From Dyadobacter linearis (lineage in GTDB: Bacteria; Bacteroidota; Bacteroidia; Cytophagales; Spirosomataceae), in NCBI RefSeq assembly GCF_907165045.1, contig NZ_CAJRAU010000001.1, forward strand, positions 1,054,001 to 1,118,000: DNA of 64,000 nt. The letters run 5' to 3'. Made by a program: the position numbers and the translations under genes. How positions within the stretch are numbered: position 1 is the stretch's first letter; each line of letters starts with the position of its first letter. Below, one piece after another: positions 7,738-16,635 of the stretch. The notes under the pieces are model-generated. The model saw only the letters and a list, made by a program, of their open reading frames with translations, did no database searches and was not told the DNA's origin.

Positions 7738-9324
7738 ATGAAAATTCTCAACCTACCAGTTAAGCAGGTACTCCTTGCCGCTTCGTTCATGTTCGCATTC
7801 GCGCTCGTTTCCTGCGAAGACCACCGCGTACCGCCGACAGAGCAAACATTGCCGGACCGTATTTTCTACGCATTATCCGACAATAACCAGCTTCACGAAA
7901 TCAACATCAAAAACACAGCAAGCCCGCTACGCTCTTTCGCAGTGACCGGATTGCAAAGTGACGAAGTACTGGCGGGAATCGATTTCCGCCCGGCGACGGG
8001 TCAGTTGTATGCGATCAGCTCGCTGAGCAATTTATATCACGTCAATATCAAAACTGGCGATCAGGAAGGAAAAGCGACACGGATCGGAATGGACCCTATT
8101 GCTACCAAATTGAACGGATCAAGCATTGGTTTTGACTTTAACCCAACCGTTGACAAAATCCGTGTGGTGAGCAATACAGGACAAAACCTGCGCCTGAACC
8201 CCGAAACCGGCGCTGTATTGATGGGCGATTCTCCGTTGAATGGGCCAGCCAGTCCGAAAGTGGGCGCGGTAGCTTATACCAATAGCAGAGCCGGTGTAAC
8301 TGCCGCTCCTGGCGTGGGAACTACACTTTACGACATTGATGCTGAGGCAAATATGCTTTACATTCAAAACCCACCAAATCCCGGCGCATTGGTTCCGGTA
8401 GGTTCGTTAGGTTTGGATATCACCGAAGTAGGCGGATTTGATATTTCGCCGGACATGAATGCAGCCGATGTATTCCCGATCGCTTCTGTGAAATTCGAAA
8501 ACAAATGGGAGCTTGATTTTGTAGACCTGAAAACGGGTAAGCTTCAAAAATTGGGTGACCTGCCGGCTGGCGTAAATATCACTGGTATTGCAATTCCTGC
8601 AATGCCTGTTGCTTATGCGCTGGACGCTGCCAACAACCTGAAAATTTTCAATCCGACGAATGGAAATGAGTATGGAACAAAGGTGATTGGCGGTCTGCCA
8701 GGCGGCGTGATGCTGGAAGGAATTGATATCAGACCGGCAAACGGCAGGTTGTATGCTTTGGGTAATGACAGCAAGATTTACGGAGTTGACCTTGGAAGTG
8801 GCGCTGCGATGGAAGTTGCTGCATTGAAAACAGGCGATGGTCCGTTGCTGATCGACGGAATGCATTTCGGAGTTGACTTCAATCCCGCAGCCGACAGACT
8901 TCGTGTGGTAAGTGACAAAGGACAGAATCTGCGTATCGATGTCGGTACGGGAATGACGATGATAGATACACCTTTGAAAAATTCAGACGCAACTCCTTTT
9001 GTAACTGCGGTTGCTTATACCAACAGCTACCCGGGCGTAGTTGCAGCAAATACGACGCTATTCGATATTGACAGTCAATCCAATATGATCTTCAAGCAAA
9101 TTCCACCAAATAATGGTACGCTTGCCGATGGCAAAAGCCTGGGCATTGACGTGGCCGCAGGAATTGGCTTCGATATCGGCAATTTTACTGGTGTTGGTTA
9201 TGCGATTTTCACGGTTGGCGGTTCAACCAGCTTCTATACAGTCGACCTGGCTTCGGGTGCGACGCAAATGAAATACAGTTTTAGCACGCCTGTGAAGGGG
9301 CTTGCGACAGGTTTTGGTTTGTAA
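7738..9324 (+). CDS. DUF4394 lipoprotein with duplicated domain
   Basis: 528 residues, exported as a lipoprotein: hydrophobic signal and lipobox ending at the cysteine of 'ALVSC' near residue 26. Two DUF4394 beta-propeller-like modules follow, about residues 40-285 and 290-525. Each has the same signposts, 'GIDFRPATGQLYAI' then 'GFDFNPTVDKIRVVSNTGQNLR' in the first (two adjoining stretches) and the matching 'GIDIRPANGRLYAL' and 'DFNPAADRLRVVSDKGQNLR' in the second. Function of the family is unknown; extracellular binding is likely. A strong terminator follows the stop by 15 bases. Confidence 0.85.
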   Translation: MKILNLPVKQVLLAASFMFAFALVSCEDHRVPPTEQTLPDRIFYALSDNNQLHEINIKNTASPLRSFAVTGLQSDEVLAGIDFRPATGQLYAISSLSNLYHVNIKTGDQEGKATRIGMDPIATKLNGSSIGFDFNPTVDKIRVVSNTGQNLRLNPETGAVLMGDSPLNGPASPKVGAVAYTNSRAGVTAAPGVGTTLYDIDAEANMLYIQNPPNPGALVPVGSLGLDITEVGGFDISPDMNAADVFPIASVKFENKWELDFVDLKTGKLQKLGDLPAGVNITGIAIPAMPVAYALDAANNLKIFNPTNGNEYGTKVIGGLPGGVMLEGIDIRPANGRLYALGNDSKIYGVDLGSGAAMEVAALKTGDGPLLIDGMHFGVDFNPAADRLRVVSDKGQNLRIDVGTGMTMIDTPLKNSDATPFVTAVAYTNSYPGVVAANTTLFDIDSQSNMIFKQIPPNNGTLADGKSLGIDVAAGIGFDIGNFTGVGYAIFTVGGSTSFYTVDLASGATQMKYSFSTPVKGLATGFGL

Positions 9325-9339
9325 GTTCGGTTTTGAGCA

Positions 9340-9378
9340 AACAGGCGGTCAGACGTTTTCTGGCCGCCTGTTTTTTTT
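9340..9378 (+). terminator. Rho-independent terminator after the DUF4394 gene
   Basis: Arms 9340-9352 and 9360-9372 pair over 13 bases with one G-U wobble, loop of 7 bases, then a run of eight T (9371-9378). It also argues against translation of the next gene starting before about 9380. Confidence 0.9.
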
Positions 9379-9431
9379 GTGACAGCCAGGCATGGTTGTT
9401 TTTTACTCTCAAAAAACAAAAACTTCCCGCT

Positions 9432-9935
9432 ATGCATCTTTTCCATCTGCTTCCTTTTGCGTTGCTTTTGTCCACTATCCAGCTTTCGGCGCAAAGCAAA
9501 AGTGATAGCATTCCGAAATATGTGAAGGTACCGGCGGGCTTTGTAATGGTGCTGCGCCAGGGCGATAATGTTTTTAAAGAAATTGAAAACATGGCTACGA
9601 AAGAGCAGATACCTTCCGCCAACTTTACTGGAATGGGTTTCGTGAGCGCCAAATTCGGGTTCTTCAATTTTAAAACAAAAGAGTACGATCCGAAGAATTT
9701 TAAGGATGTGGAGCTGGCTTCGATGCAGGGTTCCATTGCGTGGCAAAATGGCAAACCTTCGCTGCACTGTCACGGCGTGGTGACGGGGAAAGATTTCAAA
9801 GCCTATGGCGGACATTTACTGGAAGCAACCGTGGGTACAGGCTCCGTCGAGATAATGATCACCGTTCATGACAAGCAATTCCAGCGGCTTATGGAAGAGC
9901 CGCCGGGCGCCAATGTACTGAATATCAAAGAATAG
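9432..9935 (+). CDS. Secreted PPC/DUF296-domain protein
   Basis: 167 residues. The start is placed at ATG 9432 because it gives a clean Sec signal peptide ('LFHLLPFALLLSTIQLSAQ'), while the longer frame from 9333 would run through the terminator. The mature part is a PPC (PD1-like, DUF296) domain: 'GFVMVLRQGDNVFKEIENMA', the central 'NFTGMGFVSAKFGFF', a histidine pair in 'LHCHGVV', and 'GGHLLEATVGTGSVEI' near the end. In plants this domain accompanies AT-hooks; bacterial stand-alone forms bind metal or small ligands in a trimer. An exported form is less usual. Confidence 0.82.
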   Translation: MHLFHLLPFALLLSTIQLSAQSKSDSIPKYVKVPAGFVMVLRQGDNVFKEIENMATKEQIPSANFTGMGFVSAKFGFFNFKTKEYDPKNFKDVELASMQGSIAWQNGKPSLHCHGVVTGKDFKAYGGHLLEATVGTGSVEIMITVHDKQFQRLMEEPPGANVLNIKE

Positions 9936-9955
9936 TAGCCAGCCGGCTATTTTTT
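9936..9955. terminator. Short terminator between convergent genes
   Basis: TAGCC and GGCTA arms (9936-9940, 9945-9949) with a 4-base loop, followed by six T on the plus strand. It lies in the 11-base gap between the PPC gene and the end of the minus-strand heme protein. Confidence 0.55.
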
Positions 9956-12721
9956 CAGCGCTTTAATATACAGGATCACGGATTCGATGTCAGTATCCGT
10001 CAAAACGCCTACGAACGAGGGCATTTCCTCATTATATCCCTTTACAATCCTTTTTGACGGTTCCAGGATCGATTCCCTGAGATACTTTTCATCGGCAACT
10101 ACCTTGGTGCCGTCGTCAAATATACGCTCAGATTTGTACAGATTTTTGAAGGGCGGGCCGTACATCCCGTCGGTTTTGGTACCGGGCGAGTGACAGCCGG
10201 CGCAGGCCATTTTCTGGAATATCTCCTGCCCTTTTTCGGCGGATGCTATTTCTGTTTTCGCAGGCTGCGTCGCTATCTCAGCTTTTTTTGAAGTCAGTAA
10301 TGCCAGATCCACATTCTCGAAACCATATTTTTTCAAATCCATATCGTCTGAGCTATTGACAGTAAAGTAAAAATGGTCGTTCATTTTCCGGCCGTCTTTT
10401 GCATTCAGCTTATACCCAACTTCCATTTGCATTACCTCCTTCATGTCGGGAACGAGCAGCAATATTTTTTTCCCATCGGCAGAAATATACGATCCTGCAA
10501 CCGGCAATAGCTCCTCTCCCGTACTACCATCAAGCTTAAAGTGGCCCGAACCGTACTCCTCCGTTCTCTTATAGTTATATCTTTTTATGTCAAAATTCGC
10601 AGCATTCAGCGCAGAAGTCTTGTCTATTTCCGAATCAAAACCAATGATAATGCCCTGGTTACCAGCGTGAAACTGATTTGGCAGATAACTTGGCTTGCCG
10701 GTATAACGAAGCCGAAGCAGCGAACTGATACCGACCGATGCAGATCCCCAAAGATTAAAACCGGTCACATACAATTGTTCATCCACCGGATTCAATGCAC
10801 CTTTCGAAGTGGGCGCCGGATAATTGGCATTGATGTACGAAACGCCACCCTGCATGATCCTCGAAGTACTGTCGATCAACACACGGAAAAGCCCTGGCGT
10901 ACCGAATGAAAAGTGGATCAGGCTACCATTCAGCGGCCCCATTTTGTTACCCGTAACCCAGGCCTGGCCCAGGCTTGACCGGTCGACGCCATGCGGGATC
11001 CACGTTAACGGAGGGGCGATCTCCGGATTATCAGTGCGGTGGGCAGTTGGGATAACGCCGTAATAATCGCCTTTTTTGATCACGTAAATAGGCGTCGACG
11101 GCACGAAGTTACCTTGCTGATCAGTTGCTGTCAAAACGCCTGTTTTGGGATTATAACCCAGATACGGGCCACGTAAACCCGTCGCGATCACCTCGGATTT
11201 TTTTCCGTCAACTGATATTTTCAGGATCGTACCATTCTGATCCGAGCCGGTGCGGAATCCTTTTCCGGAGGTAGCCGCCGTCATTCCAGGCCCGTTGCTC
11301 AGACTTCCGCCTTTGGCCACATAAAAACTTCCATCGGGCGTGTACACCAGGTCCGCCGCCCACTCCCGCGACTCTGCGGATTGCGACATCACATTTGAAA
11401 AATTCTCGTAATAGTCTGCATTCCCGTCGTTGTTCAGATCGTGCAGTTTTACGATTCCGTTTCTGTCAAATACATAGATAAAATCTTTCACCACCTCAAT
11501 GCTCAACGGCTCGTGCAAGCCCGACGCGAACCTTCTCCATTTGATATTTTGCAAATTCTTGTCAATACCCTCAACAGTCCACACATCCCCTTCAAACGTC
11601 ACCACCGCAGCCCGCCCGTCGGGAAAGAATGCGATATCGGCTACCCGCACGTTGCGTTTCCAGGGGTTGTTCAAAGGTAAAGTCAGCTGGTCGGTAACAA
11701 ATGCAGCGGTATCCGGAGATAGTTTTCCTGTCGTAGTAATTGTTTCTTTCCACGCAGCAGGGCCACCTTTTTCAAAATCAGGGAGCTGCTCGGGGCGCAA
11801 ACGCGCCGCTTTTTCGAATGCTTTCAGCGATTTCGCCGGCCCTTTCCACATCACAATAATACCAAGTGACTGCTTGGCCGCCGGAGGGAATTTAACCGTA
11901 ACATATTTATTCTCATTGATTTCAAGCGACCAGCCTACTTTGCCGGCAATGGAAATGGCTGTCACACTATCCTTATTTGCACCCTGATAGATATACGCAG
12001 TCTTTCCTTTCACCTCGCCCGTAGAACCGTTACTGACTTCCGCAGCTATCATATAAAGCTCTTTCTCAACACTTTCAACCCGCAGTTTCCGACGAAAAAC
12101 CGTTTGGTCCCCAAACTTGAAACTGCCCGGCAACTCGTAGATCTTTGAATTCCCAACCGTGTAATGCAAAATGGCCTCTGAGCCTACCACGTACGATCCG
12201 TTCCACCGCGCCTGGTCCGCCGGTAATGCCTTCCAGGTCGGCTCGTTTTCCTGCTTTCCATTCCTGAAAAGTGGCTTTCCAATAGTCCAGCCGGCATAAT
12301 TGCCCGTCGCGATCTTGGGTTCGCCCGTCAGCCTGGCAATAGCGTTATTCTTATTAAAGAAGTTTTTGTAAGATATCTGCGCCATTAAAACCATAGGCAA
12401 AAACTTACCTGTCCACGCCACCGACCACCGCAACTGATCGGTATCAAAGCACACATACGCACTGTCGCCCAGCTGCAATGCAAGCGTGCGCGCCGCCTGG
12501 TTATCAGTCGGGAAACCCGCGCCGATCTTCCGGGCATCGACGGAAGTAGAGATATATGGAAAGCCCGGCTCTACGAAAGCGGCCAGTCTAGACGAATCGG
12601 GCTGATCGGAGGCAATATGCTGGTATTTGGTATAACTGGTAAGCAAGACAGTCGCGAGGGACAACACCACAACAGAAACAACTCCCCACTTCCTGACCTG
12701 ATTTTTAACAAACTGAGACAT
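9947..12721 (-). CDS. Large exported beta-propeller/cytochrome c protein (DUF6797-like, membrane-bound dehydrogenase family)
   Basis: The start is taken at the ATG at 12721 (924 residues), because it leads directly into a basic then hydrophobic signal anchor ('WGVVSVVVLSLATVLLTSY'); an upstream ATG at 12778 would add 19 unlikely residues. The N-terminal third is an uncharacterised beta-rich domain, and the middle is a PQQ-dehydrogenase-like propeller ('VADIAFFPDGRAAVVTFEGD', 'GPYLGYNPKTG'). A cytochrome c domain near the C terminus carries the heme-binding CAGCH (codons at 10190-10204) and 'YNEEMPSF' as the likely methionine-ligand region. Such multidomain proteins oxidise carbohydrates or act in sugar uptake in the periplasm; the substrate is unknown. 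Monocistronic. Confidence 0.82.
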   Translation of the reverse strand: MSQFVKNQVRKWGVVSVVVLSLATVLLTSYTKYQHIASDQPDSSRLAAFVEPGFPYISTSVDARKIGAGFPTDNQAARTLALQLGDSAYVCFDTDQLRWSVAWTGKFLPMVLMAQISYKNFFNKNNAIARLTGEPKIATGNYAGWTIGKPLFRNGKQENEPTWKALPADQARWNGSYVVGSEAILHYTVGNSKIYELPGSFKFGDQTVFRRKLRVESVEKELYMIAAEVSNGSTGEVKGKTAYIYQGANKDSVTAISIAGKVGWSLEINENKYVTVKFPPAAKQSLGIIVMWKGPAKSLKAFEKAARLRPEQLPDFEKGGPAAWKETITTTGKLSPDTAAFVTDQLTLPLNNPWKRNVRVADIAFFPDGRAAVVTFEGDVWTVEGIDKNLQNIKWRRFASGLHEPLSIEVVKDFIYVFDRNGIVKLHDLNNDGNADYYENFSNVMSQSAESREWAADLVYTPDGSFYVAKGGSLSNGPGMTAATSGKGFRTGSDQNGTILKISVDGKKSEVIATGLRGPYLGYNPKTGVLTATDQQGNFVPSTPIYVIKKGDYYGVIPTAHRTDNPEIAPPLTWIPHGVDRSSLGQAWVTGNKMGPLNGSLIHFSFGTPGLFRVLIDSTSRIMQGGVSYINANYPAPTSKGALNPVDEQLYVTGFNLWGSASVGISSLLRLRYTGKPSYLPNQFHAGNQGIIIGFDSEIDKTSALNAANFDIKRYNYKRTEEYGSGHFKLDGSTGEELLPVAGSYISADGKKILLLVPDMKEVMQMEVGYKLNAKDGRKMNDHFYFTVNSSDDMDLKKYGFENVDLALLTSKKAEIATQPAKTEIASAEKGQEIFQKMACAGCHSPGTKTDGMYGPPFKNLYKSERIFDDGTKVVADEKYLRESILEPSKRIVKGYNEEMPSFVGVLTDTDIESVILYIKALKK

Positions 12722-12817
12722 GTAAGAACGAATTAAAAGATCTAGTCCAAAAGTCGGCGGGTACCTAAACCTCCTCATTCGATATAAATCAATATATTTG
12801 AAATAAACCGCACGCCA

Positions 12818-14116
12818 ATGTTTTCTTTTTCCCGGCTAAGAAAAGATCATACGTCTGTTTCCACCGAAATCCTCGCCGGACTTTCCTCCTTCCTGGCCAC
12901 CGCTTACATTATCGTTGTCAACCCGTCGATACTCAGCCAGACGGGCATGCCGTTTTCAGCGGTTTTAACGGCTACGATCCTGGTATCGTTTTTCAGTTCG
13001 ATGATGATGGGGCTGTACGCCAATAACCCGATCCTCGTCGCGCCGGGAATGGGGCTTAATGCATTCTTTACTTTCACGGCGGTGTTTACGTATAAACTCA
13101 CCTGGCAGGTCGCATTGGGCACTGTTTTCTGGTCGGGGATATTCTTTTTGCTGCTCTCAATATTTAATGTAAGGTCCTATATTGCAAAAGCGATCCCAAA
13201 GCCGCTCCGGTATGCAATCGCCTCAGGGATAGGTATTTTCATTACATTAATAGGGTTTTCAAATGCAAAATTCATCGTCGCAAGTCCGGCTACGATGGTT
13301 AGCCTGGGTAACCTCAATGCATCCACACTCACTTTCATTGCCGGCCTGCTGCTCACAGTCGTTCTATTAATAAGAAATGTAAAAGGAAGTATTCTGATAG
13401 GTATCGTGCTCACCAGCCTCCTCGCCTGGCCGATCGGGCGCTGGTGGGGAGGGACTGAAACGGTGATCACCATCACTAACCTGGTGGCGCCGCCGGATTT
13501 CAGTTTATTGTTTCAGCTCGATCTGGTCAACTCGCTGAAATGGAGCCTGGCGCCCGTTATCCTCGCTTTTGTATTCACGGATATGTTCGACAGCCTGTCC
13601 ACATTTGTCGGTCTGGCGGAAGCTTCGAACCTGCTCGACGAAAACGGCGAGCCGCGCAATATCAGGAAATCGCTGATCGTAGATGCATTTTCAACCACGG
13701 TCGCCGGACTTACCGGCAGCAGCCCCGGTACAGCGTATATTGAATCTGCGGTAGGCATTGAGCAAGGCGGAAGAACGGGCCTCACAGCTATTGCGGGGGC
13801 GATTTTGTTCCTGCCATTTCTATTTTTATCCCCATTATTAAGTGCGATCCCCGCTATTGCTACGGCGCCGGCATTGGTTTTAGTTGGGGTTTTTATGATG
13901 AAACCGGTTGTGAAAATTAACTGGAACGAGCTGCACGAAGCTTTTCCCGCATTTCTCGCGATGGTACTGATCCCATTTACTTACTCCATTACCCAGGGTA
14001 TTATCTGGGGATTTCTCAGCTGGACAGCCCTGCATATTTTAACGGGCCGCGCCAGAGAAATTACATTAGCATTGATAATCATCGACTTATTCGCGGTACT
14101 CGCATTAATTTTTTAA
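12818..14116 (+). CDS. NCS2-family purine permease (AzgA-type)
   Basis: 432 residues with about 12-14 hydrophobic helices. Hallmarks are 'APGMGLNAFFTF' near residue 70 and 'TGSSPGTAYIESAVGIEQGG' near residue 300, typical of the AzgA branch that imports adenine, guanine or hypoxanthine with protons. Length is normal. Eight bases separate it from the gene for an exported 5'-methylthioadenosine/S-adenosylhomocysteine nucleosidase, which would release adenine outside the inner membrane. Together they look like a purine salvage pair. Confidence 0.92.
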   Translation: MFSFSRLRKDHTSVSTEILAGLSSFLATAYIIVVNPSILSQTGMPFSAVLTATILVSFFSSMMMGLYANNPILVAPGMGLNAFFTFTAVFTYKLTWQVALGTVFWSGIFFLLLSIFNVRSYIAKAIPKPLRYAIASGIGIFITLIGFSNAKFIVASPATMVSLGNLNASTLTFIAGLLLTVVLLIRNVKGSILIGIVLTSLLAWPIGRWWGGTETVITITNLVAPPDFSLLFQLDLVNSLKWSLAPVILAFVFTDMFDSLSTFVGLAEASNLLDENGEPRNIRKSLIVDAFSTTVAGLTGSSPGTAYIESAVGIEQGGRTGLTAIAGAILFLPFLFLSPLLSAIPAIATAPALVLVGVFMMKPVVKINWNELHEAFPAFLAMVLIPFTYSITQGIIWGFLSWTALHILTGRAREITLALIIIDLFAVLALIF

Positions 14117-14124
14117 ATCTCTTC

Positions 14125-14931
14125 ATGAAAAAAGTACTACTGCTGCTGGTTTTTTGTTTTGTTCAAATTCAGTCGAATGCGCAGGAAATAATTGGAATAC
14201 TCGGCGCTTTTCCGCCTGAGTTGAAGCTTTTGAGGGCAAATATGGTCAATCCGAAAGATACCGTGATCCGCTCTGTCGGGTTTATAACCGGTGAACTGAA
14301 AGGCCGGAAAGTGGTAGTCGCACAAACCGGCGTGGGTAAAGTGAATGCGGCGATCACTACTACGATCATGCTCGACCATTTCCGCCCCCGCCAGATCATT
14401 TTCTCTGGTATTGCAGGTGCCGTGAACCAGGCATTGCGCCCGGGTGACATTGTGATCGGTACCGAGATCGCTTACCACGACTTCGGCGCATTGACCGATG
14501 ATAAAATGGATTATTGGGCAACCAAAAATCCCCTCACCGACCAGCCCAATCCTACACATTTCAAATGTGATCCTGAGCTGGTACAAAAAGCAATTAAGGT
14601 TTCGAAAGGTCTGAAATTTAATCAGATAGCAGGAAAATCAGGAACCCGCGTACCGGCGGTGAGCGAAGGTATCATCGTTACCGGTGATGTTTTTGTTTCC
14701 TCCAAAAAAACAGCTGAGCGGCTGCGGAAAGATTTGAATGCGGCCGCTACCGAAATGGAAGGTGCGGCCATCGCGCAGACTTGTTTTCAACAAAATGTGC
14801 CTTTCCTGATCATTCGGAGCATGAGCGACAATGCCGACGACCACGCGGCGGAGGATATGGGCAACTTTTATGATATCGCAGCAGCCAATGCAGCCACGCT
14901 GGTTATGGCAGTAGTGGAGGCAAAAAACTAG
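14125..14931 (+). CDS. Exported 5'-methylthioadenosine/S-adenosylhomocysteine nucleosidase
   Basis: 268 residues. Residues 1-19 form a Sec signal peptide ending 'SNAQ', unusual for this normally cytosolic enzyme. The mature part is a nucleoside phosphorylase fold: acid E32 in 'GAFPPELKLL', the ribose-binding 'ATEMEGAA' with E212, and the catalytic aspartate D235 in 'RSMSDNAD'. These are the residues expected of MTAN, which hydrolyses MTA, SAH or 5'-deoxyadenosine to adenine plus the thioribose. It lies 8 bases after the purine permease and is followed by a terminator. Confidence 0.88.
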   Translation: MKKVLLLLVFCFVQIQSNAQEIIGILGAFPPELKLLRANMVNPKDTVIRSVGFITGELKGRKVVVAQTGVGKVNAAITTTIMLDHFRPRQIIFSGIAGAVNQALRPGDIVIGTEIAYHDFGALTDDKMDYWATKNPLTDQPNPTHFKCDPELVQKAIKVSKGLKFNQIAGKSGTRVPAVSEGIIVTGDVFVSSKKTAERLRKDLNAAATEMEGAAIAQTCFQQNVPFLIIRSMSDNADDHAAEDMGNFYDIAAANAATLVMAVVEAKN

Positions 14932-14950
14932 TTCAGCGTATTCAACAAAA

Positions 14951-14975
14951 AAATCCCTGTACCAGACAGGGATTT
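14951..14975. terminator. Bidirectional terminator
   Basis: Perfect 10-base arms AAATCCCTGT (14951-14960) and ACAGGGATTT (14966-14975) with a 5-base loop; A-rich on one side and T-rich on the other. It sits between the nucleosidase gene (+) and the small secreted protein gene (-). Confidence 0.85.
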
Positions 14976-15002
14976 CGTTTATATACTGCTTCAAAACCGA
15001 CC

Positions 15003-15380
15003 TTAGTTTTGCTTTGGAGTAGATTTTGGTGTTTTGCTTTTGTTACCACCTGCACTACCCGACTGGTTAGTGGCTTCGTTTTGGTTGCCCGGCAATTTGG
15101 TTTTGCCTGTTGCATCTCCGTTACTTTTTCCACCTGGTTCACTGCGTTTGCCTGCGCCGGTCGCGCGGCCCGCCTGAGTTGCCGTCGCGGGGCCTCCCTG
15201 GTTCTCTTTTCCTCTTCCGTCAGTGGTCCTGCGTTCGCCCTGGATACTTCCGGCAGAGTTACTTGCGGTATCGCCGGTAGCTTTTTGTTTAGGGTTGGTT
15301 GATTGGGTTGTTGACTGTGCAAATGCGGCTCCGGTCGCGGTCAGAAAAAACATTGCTATTGATAAGATTGCAGTTTTCAT
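15003..15380 (-). CDS. Small secreted low-complexity protein
   Basis: 125 residues: a Sec signal peptide of about 21 residues ending 'AAFAQ', then a region of almost pure G, N, S, T, K, Q and P with no hydrophobic core, so intrinsically disordered and basic. No family was recognised. Proteins of this sort in Bacteroidota are often surface or matrix material, but nothing in the sequence shows that here. It stands alone, ending at the shared bidirectional terminator. Confidence 0.65.
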   Translation of the reverse strand: MKTAILSIAMFFLTATGAAFAQSTTQSTNPKQKATGDTASNSAGSIQGERRTTDGRGKENQGGPATATQAGRATGAGKRSEPGGKSNGDATGKTKLPGNQNEATNQSGSAGGNKSKTPKSTPKQN

Positions 15381-15441
15381 GATTTGTAGCTGGTTTTAGC
15401 TGTTGAAAAACGCATTCTGTTAAATAACTATTCCAGCAACA

Positions 15442-15675
15442 TCATTCCAGCACGATTCCGCTGGGCGCTTCGCCCTTTTTTGAACTGTCGGGGTATTGCA
15501 ATTTTAGCTTTTTTCCCTGTTCGTCGGCCTCTTCGAGCAACTCGAACGTGCGCCGCTCGCCGACCATTAATAATGCCTGAAAAAGAATACCGGCATACGC
15601 ACTTTCCTTAGTACCCGGCCCTTTTTCCTTTGCAAGATCATTGTAGTGACCAAAAAGTTCTTTCCCTTTTCCCAT
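15442..15675 (-). CDS. Small hypothetical protein
   Basis: 77 residues if begun at the ATG at 15675 ('MGKGKELFGHYNDLAKEKG'); a longer frame to 15771 exists but its extra 32 residues look non-coding. Mostly helical, charged and cytosolic, with no signal peptide or membrane segment. It lies about 110 bases after the START-domain gene on the same strand. I do not recognise the family. Confidence 0.5.
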   Translation of the reverse strand: MGKGKELFGHYNDLAKEKGPGTKESAYAGILFQALLMVGERRTFELLEEADEQGKKLKLQYPDSSKKGEAPSGIVLE

Positions 15676-15785
15676 GGTGAATGTTTGCTTGTTCCTTTCA
15701 AAACCGTCTAAAATTGCGTGCCTTTTGTGCCTTTGCAGCGGCGGCGCGCATCTTACATCTGTGGAAAGCATTGAAAGCGGGCTAG

Positions 15786-16445
15786 TTACTTATAGGCTCC
15801 GGCAGATTTAGCAGCGGCATTTGCATTCCTCTTTTCCCGCCTGGAACGGATTTCCGCCTGCATATTCAGGAATGTTTCAACCGGTGCCTGCCTTGCAAAG
15901 TAGTTGACAACGTGGGCCGGGATCAGCCCGCCGGGATCTGCACGCAAGGTATATTCGAGCTTCACCTTCCACTCGCCCGCTGGTACGATCTTCCACACAC
16001 TTTGCGAATGATTTACCCTCACCAGCCCTTTTTTTGGCGCAACTTCACCCGCGACAGCCGGCGAGTTAACGGTGACTATTTTAGTAACAGGGTCTTGTGT
16101 GATCTTCAAATGTGTCACGAAATCACGGTTATCAAGCGGCCAGGGCAGACTTACTTCGGTATAATAATAGAGTTCCTGCTCCGAGATCTTTTTCAGCAAA
16201 ACGCAGACTTTGGCGTGACACATCCATTTGGTAGTAGCCGGAATATCAACCAGCAGATTTAATATTTCCTCCACCGTAGCCTCCATTACATATTCGGCTT
16301 TCAACGCTTTGATCCGGGAATCGGGAACCGTTTTACTGTACACTTTAACACCATCTTTCTCAGTAGCGACGACCCAGTCTGGCTGAGCCGCCGCGAAAGC
16401 AGCAGGGAATAATATCCCGATTAAGATGACAATTATTTTTTTCAT
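15786..16445 (-). CDS. Secreted START-domain protein
   Basis: 219 residues with a signal peptide of about 20 residues ('ILIGILFPAAFAAAQ'). The rest follows the START/Bet v1-like lipid-binding pattern: 'DWVVATEKDGVKVYSKTV', a central 'WPLDNRDFVTHLK', and a long C-terminal helix around 'APVETFLNMQAEI'. START domains hold lipids or other hydrophobic ligands in a deep pocket; bacterial exported forms have no settled role. The C-terminal tail is lysine- and arginine-rich. Monocistronic or leading the small gene downstream. Confidence 0.82.
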   Translation of the reverse strand: MKKIIVILIGILFPAAFAAAQPDWVVATEKDGVKVYSKTVPDSRIKALKAEYVMEATVEEILNLLVDIPATTKWMCHAKVCVLLKKISEQELYYYTEVSLPWPLDNRDFVTHLKITQDPVTKIVTVNSPAVAGEVAPKKGLVRVNHSQSVWKIVPAGEWKVKLEYTLRADPGGLIPAHVVNYFARQAPVETFLNMQAEIRSRREKRNANAAAKSAGAYK

Positions 16446-16635
16446 GGCTACACAAAAATTGTCACTCGAAACGCCTCATAGCCAGTCATTTCTTCCAGAT
16501 CGTCGGATATGCTGTACTAGTTGCAGCATTTCGCCTCCGAACTGAAAATGACGCGGCCCAAAAATTAGACGTATAGTGTTATACGCAAATCCCGACTGCC
16601 TGACTTTGTTTGCTGAGTGACAATTCAGGTAGCCT

